From Chromatocurvus halotolerans (GTDB taxonomy: Bacteria; Pseudomonadota; Gammaproteobacteria; Pseudomonadales; Halieaceae): DNA of 64,000 bases. Positions 17,526-26,530 of this stretch are shown in pieces. Location of the stretch: assembly GCF_004340525.1 (NCBI RefSeq), contig NZ_SLWX01000005.1, forward strand, positions 186,001 to 250,000. The letters run 5' to 3'. How positions within the stretch are numbered: position 1 is the first letter of the stretch; each line of letters opens with the position of its first letter. Below the pieces are notes generated by a model. The model was not told the origin of the DNA, made no database searches, and saw only the letters and a list, made by a program, of their open reading frames with translations. A program made the position numbers and the translations under genes.

Positions 17526-17647
17526 GGCAATCAGGCAGGCGCGGGGCGGTCGAGACCGTCGGCGGCCAGGACGGCCGCCGCCGAGCCGCCATGGATGGCG
17601 AACTGGCGTGTCTCGACCGCCCCGCGCCTGCCTGATTGCCGGCCTAC
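17526..17647 (-). repeat. Structured GTAG repeat element, copy 2 (reverse)
   Basis: Read on the minus strand: GTAG (17647-17644), three bases, then a 31-bp perfect inverted repeat (17640-17610 with 17556-17526) around a 53-base tip (17609-17557). The tip has GCCA-TCCA-TGGC, the invariant GGCTCGG, and CGGCGGCC-GTCCT-GGCCGCCG. The stem sequence is unrelated to copy 1 except for its inner end (TCGAGAC) and outer GG. It faces copy 1 across 54 bases, so the two GTAG ends point outward. Its GTAG end lies 37 bases after the zapE stop codon. Confidence 0.9.
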
Positions 17648-17684
17648 GGAGCTCCTAGGCCAAAGCACAGGGGCCAGACCACGA

Positions 17685-18791
17685 TCAGGGCAGGTGCTCC
17701 AGCGCGAGGTAGTCATGGGTCTGCATCTCGCGCAGGCGCGAGCGGGTGCGCTCGAACTCGAAACCGAGGGTACCGCCGGCGTACAGGTCCTCGATCGGGC
17801 ACTCGGCCTCGATCACCAGCTTGACGTGCCGGTCATAGAATTCATCCACCAGGTTGATAAAGCGCCGCGCGGCGTCGTCGCAACCACCGCCCATCCTGCG
17901 CACACCGGACAGCAGCACCGCGTGGAACAGCCGCGCCAGCTCGATGTAATCGTTCTGAGAGCGCGGTCCCTCGCACAGCTCGTCGAAGGCGAACCAGGCG
18001 ACATCGTCGGCGAGACGCAGGCTCTGCAGCTGGCGATCGTTGATCTCGACGGCAACGTTGGCCCGTCCCGCTTCAGGCGCGAGGTCATCGAAGCTGCGCC
18101 GCAGCCCCGCCTGCGCCTCCTCGCCACAGGGGTAATAGTAAAGCTGCGCCTGTTCCAGCGTGCGCAGCCGGTAATCGACCCCGCCATCCAAATTGACAAT
18201 TTGCGTGTACGTTTCTATCTGCCGTATGGCGGGAAGGAAGCGATCGCGCTGCAGCCCATTCTCATACAGCCGATGCGGCGGAATATTGGAGGTCGCCACC
18301 AGCGTGATCCCGCGCTTGAACAGCGCCTGCATCAGATTCCCGAGTATCATGGCATCGGCGATATCACTGACGAAAAACTCGTCAAAGCACAGCACGCGCG
18401 CCCTCGCGGCCATGTCGTCTGCCACCCGGTCCAGCGGGTTCTTCTCGCCCGCCAGCGCCCGAAGGTCCCGGTGCACCCGCTGCATGAAGCGGTGGAAGTG
18501 AACGCGCTCCCGATCGACAAACGGGAGGCAGTCGAAAAACGTATCCATGAGATAGGTCTTGCCGCGTCCCACGCCGCCCCAGAGATACAGGCCGGTCACC
18601 GGCGTCGGCGTCACGCCTCGCAGGCGTCGCCACCGGGCCACCACACCCTGCCCCGCGGGACGCGGCCCCGATGCCACCAGCCGCGCATGAAGGTCATCCA
18701 GCAGTTCCACCACCCGCGCCTGCCCGGCGTCCGCCACAAAATCCGCCCGGGCCAGATCCTCGCGATAGCGCTGCAATGGGGTTCGGCTCAT
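17685..18791 (-). CDS. zapE: Cell division protein ZapE (AFG1-like ATPase)
   Basis: ZapE is an AAA-type ATPase linked in E. coli to Z-ring constriction, related to mitochondrial Afg1. The Walker A loop GGVGRGKT lies near 72-79 and Walker B is VLCFDEFFVSD; further family segments are TPVTGLYLWGGVGRGKTYLM (start), ATSNIPPHRLYENGLQR and FDELCEGPRSQNDYIELA. The ATG at 18791 (MSRTPLQRYREDL) has AGGTGG upstream; a GTG three codons earlier is the alternative. At 368 residues it is full length. It is divergent from zapG. Confidence 0.95.
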   Translation of the reverse strand: MSRTPLQRYREDLARADFVADAGQARVVELLDDLHARLVASGPRPAGQGVVARWRRLRGVTPTPVTGLYLWGGVGRGKTYLMDTFFDCLPFVDRERVHFHRFMQRVHRDLRALAGEKNPLDRVADDMAARARVLCFDEFFVSDIADAMILGNLMQALFKRGITLVATSNIPPHRLYENGLQRDRFLPAIRQIETYTQIVNLDGGVDYRLRTLEQAQLYYYPCGEEAQAGLRRSFDDLAPEAGRANVAVEINDRQLQSLRLADDVAWFAFDELCEGPRSQNDYIELARLFHAVLLSGVRRMGGGCDDAARRFINLVDEFYDRHVKLVIEAECPIEDLYAGGTLGFEFERTRSRLREMQTHDYLALEHLP

Positions 18792-18927
18792 GTTTTCCAC
18801 CTGGGGCTGTCTGCGACCGCGCGAACTCTAGCCGCGCCATTGGGAATTGGCAATGCGCCGCCTGTCATGCCCGAGCCGGTATCTGTATACTACGCGCCTA
18901 TTCACCAGCGCACGGAGACACGCGATC

Positions 18928-19614
18928 ATGTACAGCCTCGATATTGTCATAGGCACCGCCATTTGCGTCCTGATCATAGCGGGCGCCATAGGATTCCTCA
19001 TGGGGCGCCGGACAACGGCCGGCAGCCAGCAGGCCCGCGAGTTGGAGAAGCGTCTGGATCAGGTAACCCGGGACAAGCAGCTGTTTGAGGACCGCGTTAC
19101 CGATCATTTTGCCGAGACAGCCACGCGACTGAATGCGCTCACGGAGAATTACCGCGCCGTTCACGAGCACCTTGCCGAGGGCGCGAACACGCTGTGCTCC
19201 GGCAACCTCGCGGTAACGGTAGGACGACTCGGCGGCGACAGCGATCTCGATGCGAGCCTGCTCAACGCGGAGCCACCGCGGGATTACGCACCGAAGTCCT
19301 CACCAACGGAAAAAGGCATGCTGAACGAAGGTTTCGGTCTGGATAAGGATGACGTCGCACCGGCAGAGAAAACCAGTCGCGTGCGTCACGAAGAGCCCGT
19401 CAGAGCGCATGTAGGGGCGACTCAGCAAGCCGCAGCAGTCAACGACGACGCCCGACCCGACGACGAGCCGACAGAAGAGCCGACAGAAGAGCCGGAAAAG
19501 GAAGAGTCGCCCGCTGCGAGCGCGACATCGGGGGCGGAAGCGACGCAGACCGCCGGGGATGTGTCATCCGACGAGGCCGCGGAGAAGAACGCCGGGGACG
19601 CGCCGCGCAACTAG
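18928..19614 (+). CDS. zapG: ZapG/YhcB family inner-membrane protein (DUF1043)
   Basis: YhcB (ZapG, LapD in some reports) is a bitopic membrane protein tied to cell division and envelope synthesis. The protein begins MYSLDIVIGTAICVLIIAGA, a single N-terminal membrane helix, followed by GFLMGRR and a coiled coil (about 32-80) with FEDRVTDHFAETATRLNALTENYRAVHEHLAEGA, matching DUF1043. The second half (about 110-228) is a long acidic, low-complexity tail with EEPTEEPEKEE repeats, probably disordered. The start is chosen because the membrane helix begins there and GGAG lies ten bases upstream. It sits divergent from zapE and ahead of degS, as in relatives. Confidence 0.88.
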   Translation: MYSLDIVIGTAICVLIIAGAIGFLMGRRTTAGSQQARELEKRLDQVTRDKQLFEDRVTDHFAETATRLNALTENYRAVHEHLAEGANTLCSGNLAVTVGRLGGDSDLDASLLNAEPPRDYAPKSSPTEKGMLNEGFGLDKDDVAPAEKTSRVRHEEPVRAHVGATQQAAAVNDDARPDDEPTEEPTEEPEKEESPAASATSGAEATQTAGDVSSDEAAEKNAGDAPRN

Positions 19615-19659
19615 TGCAGGATACGCTGAACGTCCGGACCTGACCCGAGCAGCGTCAGC

Positions 19660-20781
19660 ATGGGACACCTGTTGCGACTTGCGCTGTGGCCGACCATTGC
19701 CGGTATTCTTGCCGGCATTCTGATACTGGATCGCTGGATACTGTCGGACAACACGCCGGAGCCAGCGCCGCCGGCGGTTACCAGCTATGCCCGCGCGGTG
19801 CAGTCGGCCACACCCTCGGTCGTGAATATCTACACCCGGAAAGTGGTTCCGACACGCGCCGCAGCCCTTCTTAACGATCCCTTCTGGCGCCAGTTCGTCC
19901 CCAGAAACCAGCCGCGACAGCGGGTGGAACAGTCTCTTGGCTCGGGCGTCATTCTGTCTACCGAGGGACACATCGTCACCAATAACCACGTGATTGACGG
20001 TGCCGACGCCATACAGGTGCTGCTCAGTGATGGCCGTAACGCCGCGGCGCAGATCATCGGCACGGATCCTGCCACCGACCTCGCGCTGCTGCAGATCGAC
20101 CTGCCGGACCTGACGCCAATCGAGATGGGCTCCTCCAGCGACGCCCGGGTCGGCGATATTGTGCTGGCCATCGGCAACCCCCTGGGATTCGGCCAGTCAG
20201 TCACCCAGGGGATTATCTCCGGCCTGGAGCGCTATGGCCTGCAGACCGGGCTGTACGAGAGCTACATCCAGACCGACGCGATCATTCACCAGGGCAACTC
20301 CGGCGGTGCGCTGATCGACACCAGCGGTCGCCTGCTGGGTATCAATGCCCTGATCTATACCTCAGACAATCAGGCAAGCAGCGGACGCATGGGGATCGGT
20401 ATCGGACTGGCGATACCCGTCGACCTCGCCCGCTTTGTCATGGCCGATCTGATTGAGTACGGTCAGGTCATCCGCGGCTGGCTGGGGGTGCAGGTAGAGC
20501 CGCGACTGCTGCGGGGAGGCGACGCTCCCGACGGCCAGTCACTGGTGGTTACCGGGGTTGCGGAGGGAGGACCGGCGGACAAGGCCGGCCTGCGAACCGG
20601 CGACGTCATCACGCACTTCAACAACGAGGCCGTGGAGGACGTGCGCCGGACGATGTATGACATCGCGATGCTGAGACCCGGCGACAGACTGCAGATTACC
20701 GCCATCCGCGACGGGCAGACCCTGGATCTGCGCGCAGTGGTAGGTGCACAGACCCAGTCCCCCGGTCCCGCGCCGCAGTAG
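19660..20781 (+). CDS. degS: Membrane-anchored serine protease DegS/AlgW
   Basis: DegS/AlgW is the periplasmic protease that senses misfolded outer-membrane proteins through its PDZ domain and cleaves the anti-sigma factor RseA/MucA. The 373-residue protein has one N-terminal membrane helix (about 8-28), a trypsin-like domain with catalytic His110 (TNNHV), Asp140 (ATDLALL) and Ser214 (QGNSGGAL), and a single C-terminal PDZ domain (IRGWLGVQVEPR onward). A single PDZ and a membrane anchor separate it from DegP/DegQ. It follows zapG by 45 bases. Confidence 0.94.
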   Translation: MGHLLRLALWPTIAGILAGILILDRWILSDNTPEPAPPAVTSYARAVQSATPSVVNIYTRKVVPTRAAALLNDPFWRQFVPRNQPRQRVEQSLGSGVILSTEGHIVTNNHVIDGADAIQVLLSDGRNAAAQIIGTDPATDLALLQIDLPDLTPIEMGSSSDARVGDIVLAIGNPLGFGQSVTQGIISGLERYGLQTGLYESYIQTDAIIHQGNSGGALIDTSGRLLGINALIYTSDNQASSGRMGIGIGLAIPVDLARFVMADLIEYGQVIRGWLGVQVEPRLLRGGDAPDGQSLVVTGVAEGGPADKAGLRTGDVITHFNNEAVEDVRRTMYDIAMLRPGDRLQITAIRDGQTLDLRAVVGAQTQSPGPAPQ

Positions 20782-20788
20782 TGGCGGC

Positions 20789-22102
20789 CTAGTCGCCGGC
20801 CCTGCTCCTCTTTGCAAGACGCATTTCCGCACTGCGAGCGTGCGCCGTCAGGGACTCGCCCCGGGCAAGTATCGACGCCACCGCGCCAAGCTCACGCACG
20901 CCCTCGGCGCTGCACATGATCAGTGAGCTGCGCTTCTGAAAGTCATACACGCCCAGCGGCGAGAAGAATCGCGCGGTACCGGAGGTCGGCAGCACGTGAT
21001 TCGGACCGGCGCAGTAATCTCCCAGCGCCTCGGCACTGTAGCGCCCCATGAAGATTGCCCCTGCCGCCTGTATGCCCTCAACCAGCGTCAGCGGATCCTC
21101 CACCGAGAGCTCCAGGTGCTCCGGCGCCAGCGCGTTGCTCAGCTGCACCGCCTCATCCAGATCGCGCGTTCTGATCAGGGCTCCCCGCGCCGCCAGCGAC
21201 TTGCCGATAATGTCGCGACGCTCCATCTCCGGCAGCAGCCGGTGAATGGCGGCCTCGACACGATCCAGGTAGTCCGCATCCGGACACAGCAGCAGGGACT
21301 GCGCATTTTCGTCGTGCTCGGCCTGGGAGAACAGATCCATGGCAATCCAGTCGGGATCGGTGCCGCCGTCGCAGATGATAAGAATCTCCGAGGGTCCGGC
21401 AACCATGTCGATGCCGACGCGCCCGAACACCTGCCGCTTGGCTTCGGCAACATAGGCGTTGCCGGGGCCGACGATCTTGTCCACCGCCACAATGGTTTCG
21501 GTGCCATAGGCGAGCGCGGCCACCGCCTGGGCACCACCAATCGTCAGAACACGGCTGACGCCGGCGAGACAGGCAGCGGCAAGCACCAGCTCGTTCAGCT
21601 GACCCTCGGGCGTCGGCACCACCATGGTGATATCGGCTACCCCGGCCACGCTGGCCGGCAGCGCGTTCATCAGTACCGACGACGGATAGCTGGCCTTGCC
21701 GCCGGGAACATAGACACCCACGCGCCCCAGCGGCGTGACCCGCTGGCCGAGCAGGTTGCCCTGCGCATCGTGGTACTGCCAGCCCTCCTGACGCTGCCGC
21801 TCGTGATAGTCGCGGATGCGCTGCGCCGCGGTTTCAAGCGCCCCGCGCTGCTCCGCCGGCAGCCCGTCGAGGGCCTCCTGCAGGCGCGTCAGCGGCACCT
21901 CGATATCACTCCGCTGATGCACCGGCGCGCGATCGAGCTCCCGGGTGTAGTCGAGCAGTGCGGCATCGCCGCGCTCCCGCACATCGGCAATAATCGCGGC
22001 GACACGTGCCGCCACGGCCGAGGCAGACGATTCTCCCGCAGGCGCCAGTGCCGCCAGCTGCGTCGCGAAAGCAGGGTCCTGACTGTCGAGACGACGGATC
22101 AT
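20789..22102 (-). CDS. hisD: Histidinol dehydrogenase HisD
   Basis: HisD carries out the last two oxidations of histidine synthesis, histidinol to histidine with NAD+. Conserved segments include [60 protein letters not shown], and the zinc/catalytic region LAPEHLEL with [23 protein letters not shown]. The 437 residues match the family. It overlaps hisG by four bases and converges on degS with a seven-base gap. The hisC gene found after hisD in Pseudomonas is absent here. Confidence 0.97.
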   Translation of the reverse strand: MIRRLDSQDPAFATQLAALAPAGESSASAVAARVAAIIADVRERGDAALLDYTRELDRAPVHQRSDIEVPLTRLQEALDGLPAEQRGALETAAQRIRDYHERQRQEGWQYHDAQGNLLGQRVTPLGRVGVYVPGGKASYPSSVLMNALPASVAGVADITMVVPTPEGQLNELVLAAACLAGVSRVLTIGGAQAVAALAYGTETIVAVDKIVGPGNAYVAEAKRQVFGRVGIDMVAGPSEILIICDGGTDPDWIAMDLFSQAEHDENAQSLLLCPDADYLDRVEAAIHRLLPEMERRDIIGKSLAARGALIRTRDLDEAVQLSNALAPEHLELSVEDPLTLVEGIQAAGAIFMGRYSAEALGDYCAGPNHVLPTSGTARFFSPLGVYDFQKRSSLIMCSAEGVRELGAVASILARGESLTAHARSAEMRLAKRSRAGD

Positions 22103-22746
22103 GCCGCTGCCTCCCTGCGCTCGACCGCAGCGGCCACCTCATCGATGATCGCCGCGATCGGCCCATGTGAGGCACGCAGGGATGCCTTGTTGACAATCAG
22201 TCGGGAGCTGACCGCGGCAACCTCCTCAAGCGGCTGCATACCGTTGGCACGCAGCGTGTTGCCGGTGTCCACAATATCCACAATGATGTCGGAAAGCCCC
22301 ATCATCGGCGCAAGCTCCATGGCGCCGTAAAGCTTGATCAGATCGGCCTGGACGCCGCGACGGGCAAAGAAATCGCGTGCGATATTCACGAACTTGGTGG
22401 CCACGCGGATCCGTGCCGCCCCCGCCTGCCACCCCAGCGGGGCCGCCGTCATGAGACGGCAGCGTGCAATCCCGAGATCGAGGGGCTCATAGACACCCTC
22501 CGCGCCCTGCTCCAGCAGAATGTCCTTGCCAACCACACCGAGGTCGGCGGCCCCGTGGCGCACATAGGTCGGCACGTCGGTCCCGCGCAACACCACCAGC
22601 TGCAGGCCATCCCGGGTGGTATCGAAAACCAGTTTGCGGCTGCTCTCGATGTCCTCGCAGGGCTCGATGCCGGCGCGCGCCAGCAGCGGCAGTGTTTCCT
22701 TGAGAATACGGCCCTTGGTCAGGGCCAGGGTCAGGGGCTTGCTCAC
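22099..22746 (-). CDS. hisG: ATP phosphoribosyltransferase, short form (HisG-S)
   Basis: HisG starts histidine synthesis by joining PRPP and ATP. At 215 residues this is the short form, which lacks the C-terminal regulatory domain and in known species works as a hetero-octamer with HisZ; hisZ is not in this window. Landmarks are [44 protein letters not shown]-like [14 protein letters not shown] and [20 protein letters not shown]. It overlaps hisD by four bases. The usual upstream neighbour murA is missing. Confidence 0.96.
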   Translation of the reverse strand: MSKPLTLALTKGRILKETLPLLARAGIEPCEDIESSRKLVFDTTRDGLQLVVLRGTDVPTYVRHGAADLGVVGKDILLEQGAEGVYEPLDLGIARCRLMTAAPLGWQAGAARIRVATKFVNIARDFFARRGVQADLIKLYGAMELAPMMGLSDIIVDIVDTGNTLRANGMQPLEEVAAVSSRLIVNKASLRASHGPIAAIIDEVAAAVERREAAA

Positions 22747-22795
22747 GAATGACTCCGGAAAACGGAACAGAGGGAATGTCGGATGCGAGGGACGG

Positions 22796-23023
22796 CTATG
22801 CCTGATCAGGCGTGAGCGTGCGGATATTCACCGCATGGATTTCACCGGCAGCGATGCGCTCGTTCAGTGCCGCATACACCATCTGCTGACGCTGCACCGG
22901 ACGTTTGCCGGCGAAGACATCGCCGATCACGGTGATGTCATAGTTGCTGCCGGCACCTTCCACACTGACGTCGCAGCCGTCGAGCTGCGCCTTGATCAGG
23001 GCTTCCACTGTTTTTGCGTCCAT
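22796..23023 (-). CDS. ibaG: BolA-family protein IbaG
   Basis: IbaG (YrbA) is a small BolA-like protein involved in acid stress and iron-sulfur handling with monothiol glutaredoxins. The 75-residue sequence [21 protein letters not shown], the helix-turn-helix-like [21 protein letters not shown] and [13 protein letters not shown] fit the family; the usual second position near LTP is typical of the IbaG subgroup. It lies between mlaC and hisG. In relatives mlaB and murA flank it; neither is present here. Confidence 0.93.
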   Translation of the reverse strand: MDAKTVEALIKAQLDGCDVSVEGAGSNYDITVIGDVFAGKRPVQRQQMVYAALNERIAAGEIHAVNIRTLTPDQA

Positions 23024-23082
23024 TGCCTGTTGCCTCCCTGCGAAATGGCTGTACTGAACTGAATCAACTAGCGGCCGGGCGA

Positions 23083-23781
23083 TCAGGCCGTGGTTTCTCC
23101 CTCGATCTCTTCCACCGGCTCGATTTCCCAGTCATCGATCACCTTGTCGAGGTCGCCGTCGAACTTTCTCGCCGCGGCCTCGAACTGGCTGCGGTAGATC
23201 TGACCCAGATTGACGTTCTCGACAATGAGGTTACGCATCAGCCACTGGCCGTCACGGTCCTTCGCCATCTGGTAAACCACCACGTAGGGCTCGCTGCCGT
23301 CGCTGTAGATCAGCTGCCTGAGCGTCGCGCGGCTGGCGTCGGGATCATCACTGCCCGAGCTGCGCTCGCGATCAAGCTCCACCCGGGAGCCGCCGAAGGC
23401 CAGCAGGCCCCGGCTGTAGGTGCGCACCAGACCGTCACGCATGGCCTCGGTGAAGCGGTCCAGCTGCTTGCGCAGCTTTTCACGGCCTGCCTCGTCCAGG
23501 GTCCGGTAGCGCTCGCTGCTGGCATAGTCGCCCATCACGCCGCGGGCAAAGCCGCGAAAGTCCACCGCGCCGTCGAGCACCTCATTGACGCGACGGTAAT
23601 AGCGGTCGGGGTCCTCCTTGACATAGTCGGAGGCCTCCTCGATCACCGAGAGCACCTCATCGGTGGTCTTCTTCAGCGCCTCCTCGGCTGTCGGTGCCTG
23701 TGCCGACGCCAGAGACGTTGCCAGCAACCCGAGGACCATGGCCAGCACTGTCAGCCCGCGCCTGTGAATACGATTACGCAT
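23083..23781 (-). CDS. mlaC: Phospholipid-binding periplasmic protein MlaC
   Basis: MlaC is the soluble periplasmic carrier that shuttles phospholipids between the outer membrane MlaA complex and the inner membrane MlaFEDB transporter. The 232-residue protein has a cleavable signal peptide (about 1-28, ending ASAQA), and family features such as the helical VDFRGFARGVMGDYA, YRTLDEAGREKLRKQLDRFTEAM, and the C-terminal WLMRNLIVENVNLGQIYRSQFE. It stands without mlaF, mlaE, mlaD or mlaB beside it, which is unusual. It is divergent from yrbG. Confidence 0.92.
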   Translation of the reverse strand: MRNRIHRRGLTVLAMVLGLLATSLASAQAPTAEEALKKTTDEVLSVIEEASDYVKEDPDRYYRRVNEVLDGAVDFRGFARGVMGDYASSERYRTLDEAGREKLRKQLDRFTEAMRDGLVRTYSRGLLAFGGSRVELDRERSSGSDDPDASRATLRQLIYSDGSEPYVVVYQMAKDRDGQWLMRNLIVENVNLGQIYRSQFEAAARKFDGDLDKVIDDWEIEPVEEIEGETTA

Positions 23782-23981
23782 ACTGTTTCCCTGTATTTCC
23801 TGCTTGAGACACTGAGTGCTAGCGCGCTCGCCCTGCCGCAGCCCTGCCAGAGGGCTGTCGAAATATCGCCGTCACTGTAGAATGTGAAAAAGACGACGCT
23901 GGCGACGCAATGCACGTGACGACAGTTTACTACGTTTGCCGGCACAAGTCGTATGACATCGCCCGTTACGACACCATAAGG

Positions 23982-24000
23982 GCGCCCGGGTTCCGGGCGC
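23982..24000. other. Hairpin upstream of yrbG
   Basis: GCGCCCGG and CCGGGCGC form an eight-pair stem with a three-base loop, 35 bases ahead of the yrbG start. No T-run follows on either strand. Possible leader structure; function unknown. The rest of the 254-base mlaC-yrbG gap shows nothing clear. Confidence 0.4.
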
Positions 24001-24035
24001 AATGACGCGACACATCCACAGGAAACGCCTCAACC

Positions 24036-25010
24036 ATGCTGCTTGCCGCCGCCGCCGTGATCATCGGTCTGTTCATCCTCGTCTGGAGTGCCGACCTGTT
24101 TGTCGCCGGTGCGGCGTCGATTGCACGCAACCTCGGCATGTCTCCGGTGCTGATCGGTCTTACCATTGTGTCACTGGGCACGTCCGCACCGGAAATCCTG
24201 GTGTCAGTCAATGCCACCCTCTCCGGCGCCGGCGAGCTGGCGGTGGGCAATGCACTGGGCTCGAACATCGCCAATATCGGCCTGGTGCTGGGCGTCACCG
24301 TACTCGTGGTGCCGATGCTGATACGACCGGGCTGTGTGCGCATCGAGCTGCCCACACTGCTGCTGGTCACGGCGGGCACAGGGCTTCTGCTGCTGGACCG
24401 GCAGCTGTCGCGCATCGACGGGATGCTGATGATAGGCGGGCTGTGCCTGATCCTGCTGCAGATGATCCGCGCCCAGTCCACGGACGCTGGCATCCTGTCT
24501 GAAGCCGAAGAAGAGACGCTGCCGGACATGAGCAACCTCCGCGCCTGGCTGGCGTTCAGCGCTGGCCTGGCACTGCTGATCGGCAGTTCACGCCTGCTGG
24601 TCTGGGGCGCAACGGACATTGCCGCGCGGGTGGGCGTGTCCGAACTGGTCATCGGCCTCACCGTGGTTGCGGTCGGTACGAGCCTGCCTGAACTCGCCGC
24701 CACCATGGCCAGCGCCCTCAAGCGCCATACTGACATTGCCATCGGCAATATCATCGGCTCCAACCTGTTCAACCTGCTCGCGGTCATGCCGATACCCGGA
24801 CTGCTTGATCCCCTGGTCATCTCGGAAAACGTGATTTATCGCGACTACCCCGTAATGACGGGGGCCACCGTGCTGCTGGCCCTTGCCATTTATACCGGCT
24901 CGCGCCGCCGCGACGCCGTCGATGGCGGCTCTTACGTCGGTCGCAGCGTGGGCATGTTGTTAACCGGTCTCTACGGCGTGTACTATTACTGGCTTTTCCA
25001 GACCGTTTAG
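24036..25010 (+). CDS. yrbG: Calcium/sodium antiporter YrbG
   Basis: YrbG is a CaCA-superfamily inner-membrane cation exchanger. The 324-residue protein has the two inverted alpha repeats: GTSAPEILVSVNATLSG with GNALGSNIANIGLVLG in the first half, and GTSLPELAATMASALK with GNIIGSNLFNLLAV in the second, separated by an acidic loop (SEAEEETLPDMS, about 155-166). About ten membrane helices are visible. It leads the yrbG-kdsD-kdsC-lptA-lptB cluster, the standard order, and is divergent from mlaC. Confidence 0.94.
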   Translation: MLLAAAAVIIGLFILVWSADLFVAGAASIARNLGMSPVLIGLTIVSLGTSAPEILVSVNATLSGAGELAVGNALGSNIANIGLVLGVTVLVVPMLIRPGCVRIELPTLLLVTAGTGLLLLDRQLSRIDGMLMIGGLCLILLQMIRAQSTDAGILSEAEEETLPDMSNLRAWLAFSAGLALLIGSSRLLVWGATDIAARVGVSELVIGLTVVAVGTSLPELAATMASALKRHTDIAIGNIIGSNLFNLLAVMPIPGLLDPLVISENVIYRDYPVMTGATVLLALAIYTGSRRRDAVDGGSYVGRSVGMLLTGLYGVYYYWLFQTV

Positions 25011-25023
25011 GCGCACACCGTAC

Positions 25024-25998
25024 ATGTCGGGGCCGCACGTTTCCTTTACCGAATCCGCCCGCCGCACCGTTCGCATGGAAGCCGAGGCCGTCATGGCCCT
25101 GGAGCCGCGCATTGGTGAGGCGTTCTCGCGTGCCTGCGAGATTTTCCTGCACACGCAGGGCAGAGTCATCGTCACGGGCATGGGCAAATCGGGGCACGTT
25201 GCGACCAAGATCGCCGCCACGCTGGCCAGCACGGGCACACCCTCGTTTTTCGTGCACCCCGGGGAGGCGAGCCACGGCGACATGGGCATGATCACCGCGC
25301 AGGACAGCGTGCTCGCATTGTCGAACAGCGGCACCACGGCGGAGCTGGTCATGCTCATCCCGCTACTGAAGCGGCTCGGCGTACCCCTCGTCAGCATGAC
25401 CGGCAACCCCGAATCGACGCTGGCCCGCGCGGCGGATGCACACATCGACTCCGGCGTTGCCACCGAGGCCTGTCCGCTCGATCTGGCGCCGACCTCCAGC
25501 ACGACCACGTCACTGGTGCTCGGCGACGCACTGGCCATTGCCCTGCTGGAAGCGCGCGGTTTCACCGCGGAGGATTTCGCCTTTTCCCACCCCGGCGGCG
25601 CACTCGGCAGAAAGCTTCTGCTCAAGGTCGAGGACGTCATGCGCAGCGGCAGTGCTGTACCCAGGGTCAGCATTGACACCCCGCTAGCCAGCGCACTGCT
25701 GGAAATCAGCAACAAGGGGCTCGGCATGACCACGGTGCTTGACGGCGACAGGCTTGCTGGCGTATTCACCGACGGCGACCTGCGCCGCGCCCTCGATGCG
25801 CGCATCGACATCAACGCCACGGCCATCGGCAACATCATGACCCGGCATGCACTCACCGTGGACACCGGGACGCTCGCCGCAGAAGCCATGCGTATCATGG
25901 ACGACAACCGCGTCAGTGCACTCGTGGTCCTCGACGACAGCGGCGAGATTGCCGGCGTCGTGCACCTGCTGGGGCTGCTGCATGCCGGAATCGCCTGA
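25024..25998 (+). CDS. kdsD: Arabinose-5-phosphate isomerase KdsD
   Basis: KdsD converts ribulose-5-phosphate to arabinose-5-phosphate, the first step of Kdo synthesis for lipopolysaccharide. The 324-residue protein has an N-terminal SIS domain (VIVTGMGKSGHVATKIAATL, ALSNSGTTAELV, the HPGGALGRKLL end) and two C-terminal CBS domains (about 205-324, GVFTDGDLRRAL). It begins 13 bases after yrbG and overlaps kdsC, so the two Kdo enzymes are translationally linked. Confidence 0.96.
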   Translation: MSGPHVSFTESARRTVRMEAEAVMALEPRIGEAFSRACEIFLHTQGRVIVTGMGKSGHVATKIAATLASTGTPSFFVHPGEASHGDMGMITAQDSVLALSNSGTTAELVMLIPLLKRLGVPLVSMTGNPESTLARAADAHIDSGVATEACPLDLAPTSSTTTSLVLGDALAIALLEARGFTAEDFAFSHPGGALGRKLLLKVEDVMRSGSAVPRVSIDTPLASALLEISNKGLGMTTVLDGDRLAGVFTDGDLRRALDARIDINATAIGNIMTRHALTVDTGTLAAEAMRIMDDNRVSALVVLDDSGEIAGVVHLLGLLHAGIA

Positions 25999-26530
25999 GC
26001 AGACTGCAGGCATCATCAGCCCGGCCAGTGCCGCCCGCTTGCGCCTGCTGGTGCTGGATGTCGACGGCGTCCTGACCGACGGGCGCCTTCTCTACGGCAA
26101 TAACGGCGAAGAGCTCAAGGCGTTCAACATCCGGGACGGCCTTGGCATCAAGCTGCTGATGGGGGCCGGTATCGACGTTGCCATCATCACCGGGCGCCGG
26201 TCCGACATCGTGCAGCGCCGCGCGCGGGAGCTCGGTATTCAGCGTGTGGTGCAGGGTCGCGAGGACAAGCGCGAGGCGCTCGAGGAACTCTGCGCACAAC
26301 TCGATCTGCCGCTGGCGGCCTGCGCCTACATGGGCGACGACCTCCCGGACGTTGCGGCCATTCGCGCCGCCGGCTGCGGATTGACCGTTGCCGACGCCTG
26401 CGCAGCCGCAGCGCGCGCCGCCGACTGGCAGAGCCGCCGACGCGGCGGCGAGGGCGCTGTCCGCGAGGCCTGCGAGGCGCTTCTGATGGCCCGCGGTGCG
26501 TGGACCGCGATCGAGGACGGTTTTCTATGA
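25982..26530 (+). CDS. kdsC: 3-deoxy-D-manno-octulosonate 8-phosphate phosphatase KdsC
   Basis: KdsC removes phosphate from Kdo-8-phosphate. It is a HAD-superfamily enzyme: catalytic Asp26 and Asp28 in LDVDGVLTDG, motif II in IITGRRSD, the conserved QGREDKREAL lysine region and motif III/IV in YMGDDLPD. The start at 25982 (MPESPEQTAG) lies inside kdsD and gives 182 residues, the family size. Its stop overlaps the lptA ATG as ATGA, leaving no space for the lptC gene usually found between them. Confidence 0.95.
   Translation: MPESPEQTAGIISPASAARLRLLVLDVDGVLTDGRLLYGNNGEELKAFNIRDGLGIKLLMGAGIDVAIITGRRSDIVQRRARELGIQRVVQGREDKREALEELCAQLDLPLAACAYMGDDLPDVAAIRAAGCGLTVADACAAAARAADWQSRRRGGEGAVREACEALLMARGAWTAIEDGFL

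Noticed and set aside
17351-17647. Integron attC sites
   Set aside because: The repeats have variable inverted arms of similar size to large attC sites, but lack the RYYYAAC/GTTRRRY core ends and there is no gene cassette or integrase.
17394-19088. Long plus-strand frame over the first repeat pair and antisense to zapE
   Set aside because: It is antisense to zapE and starts inside a repeat tip; no homology visible.
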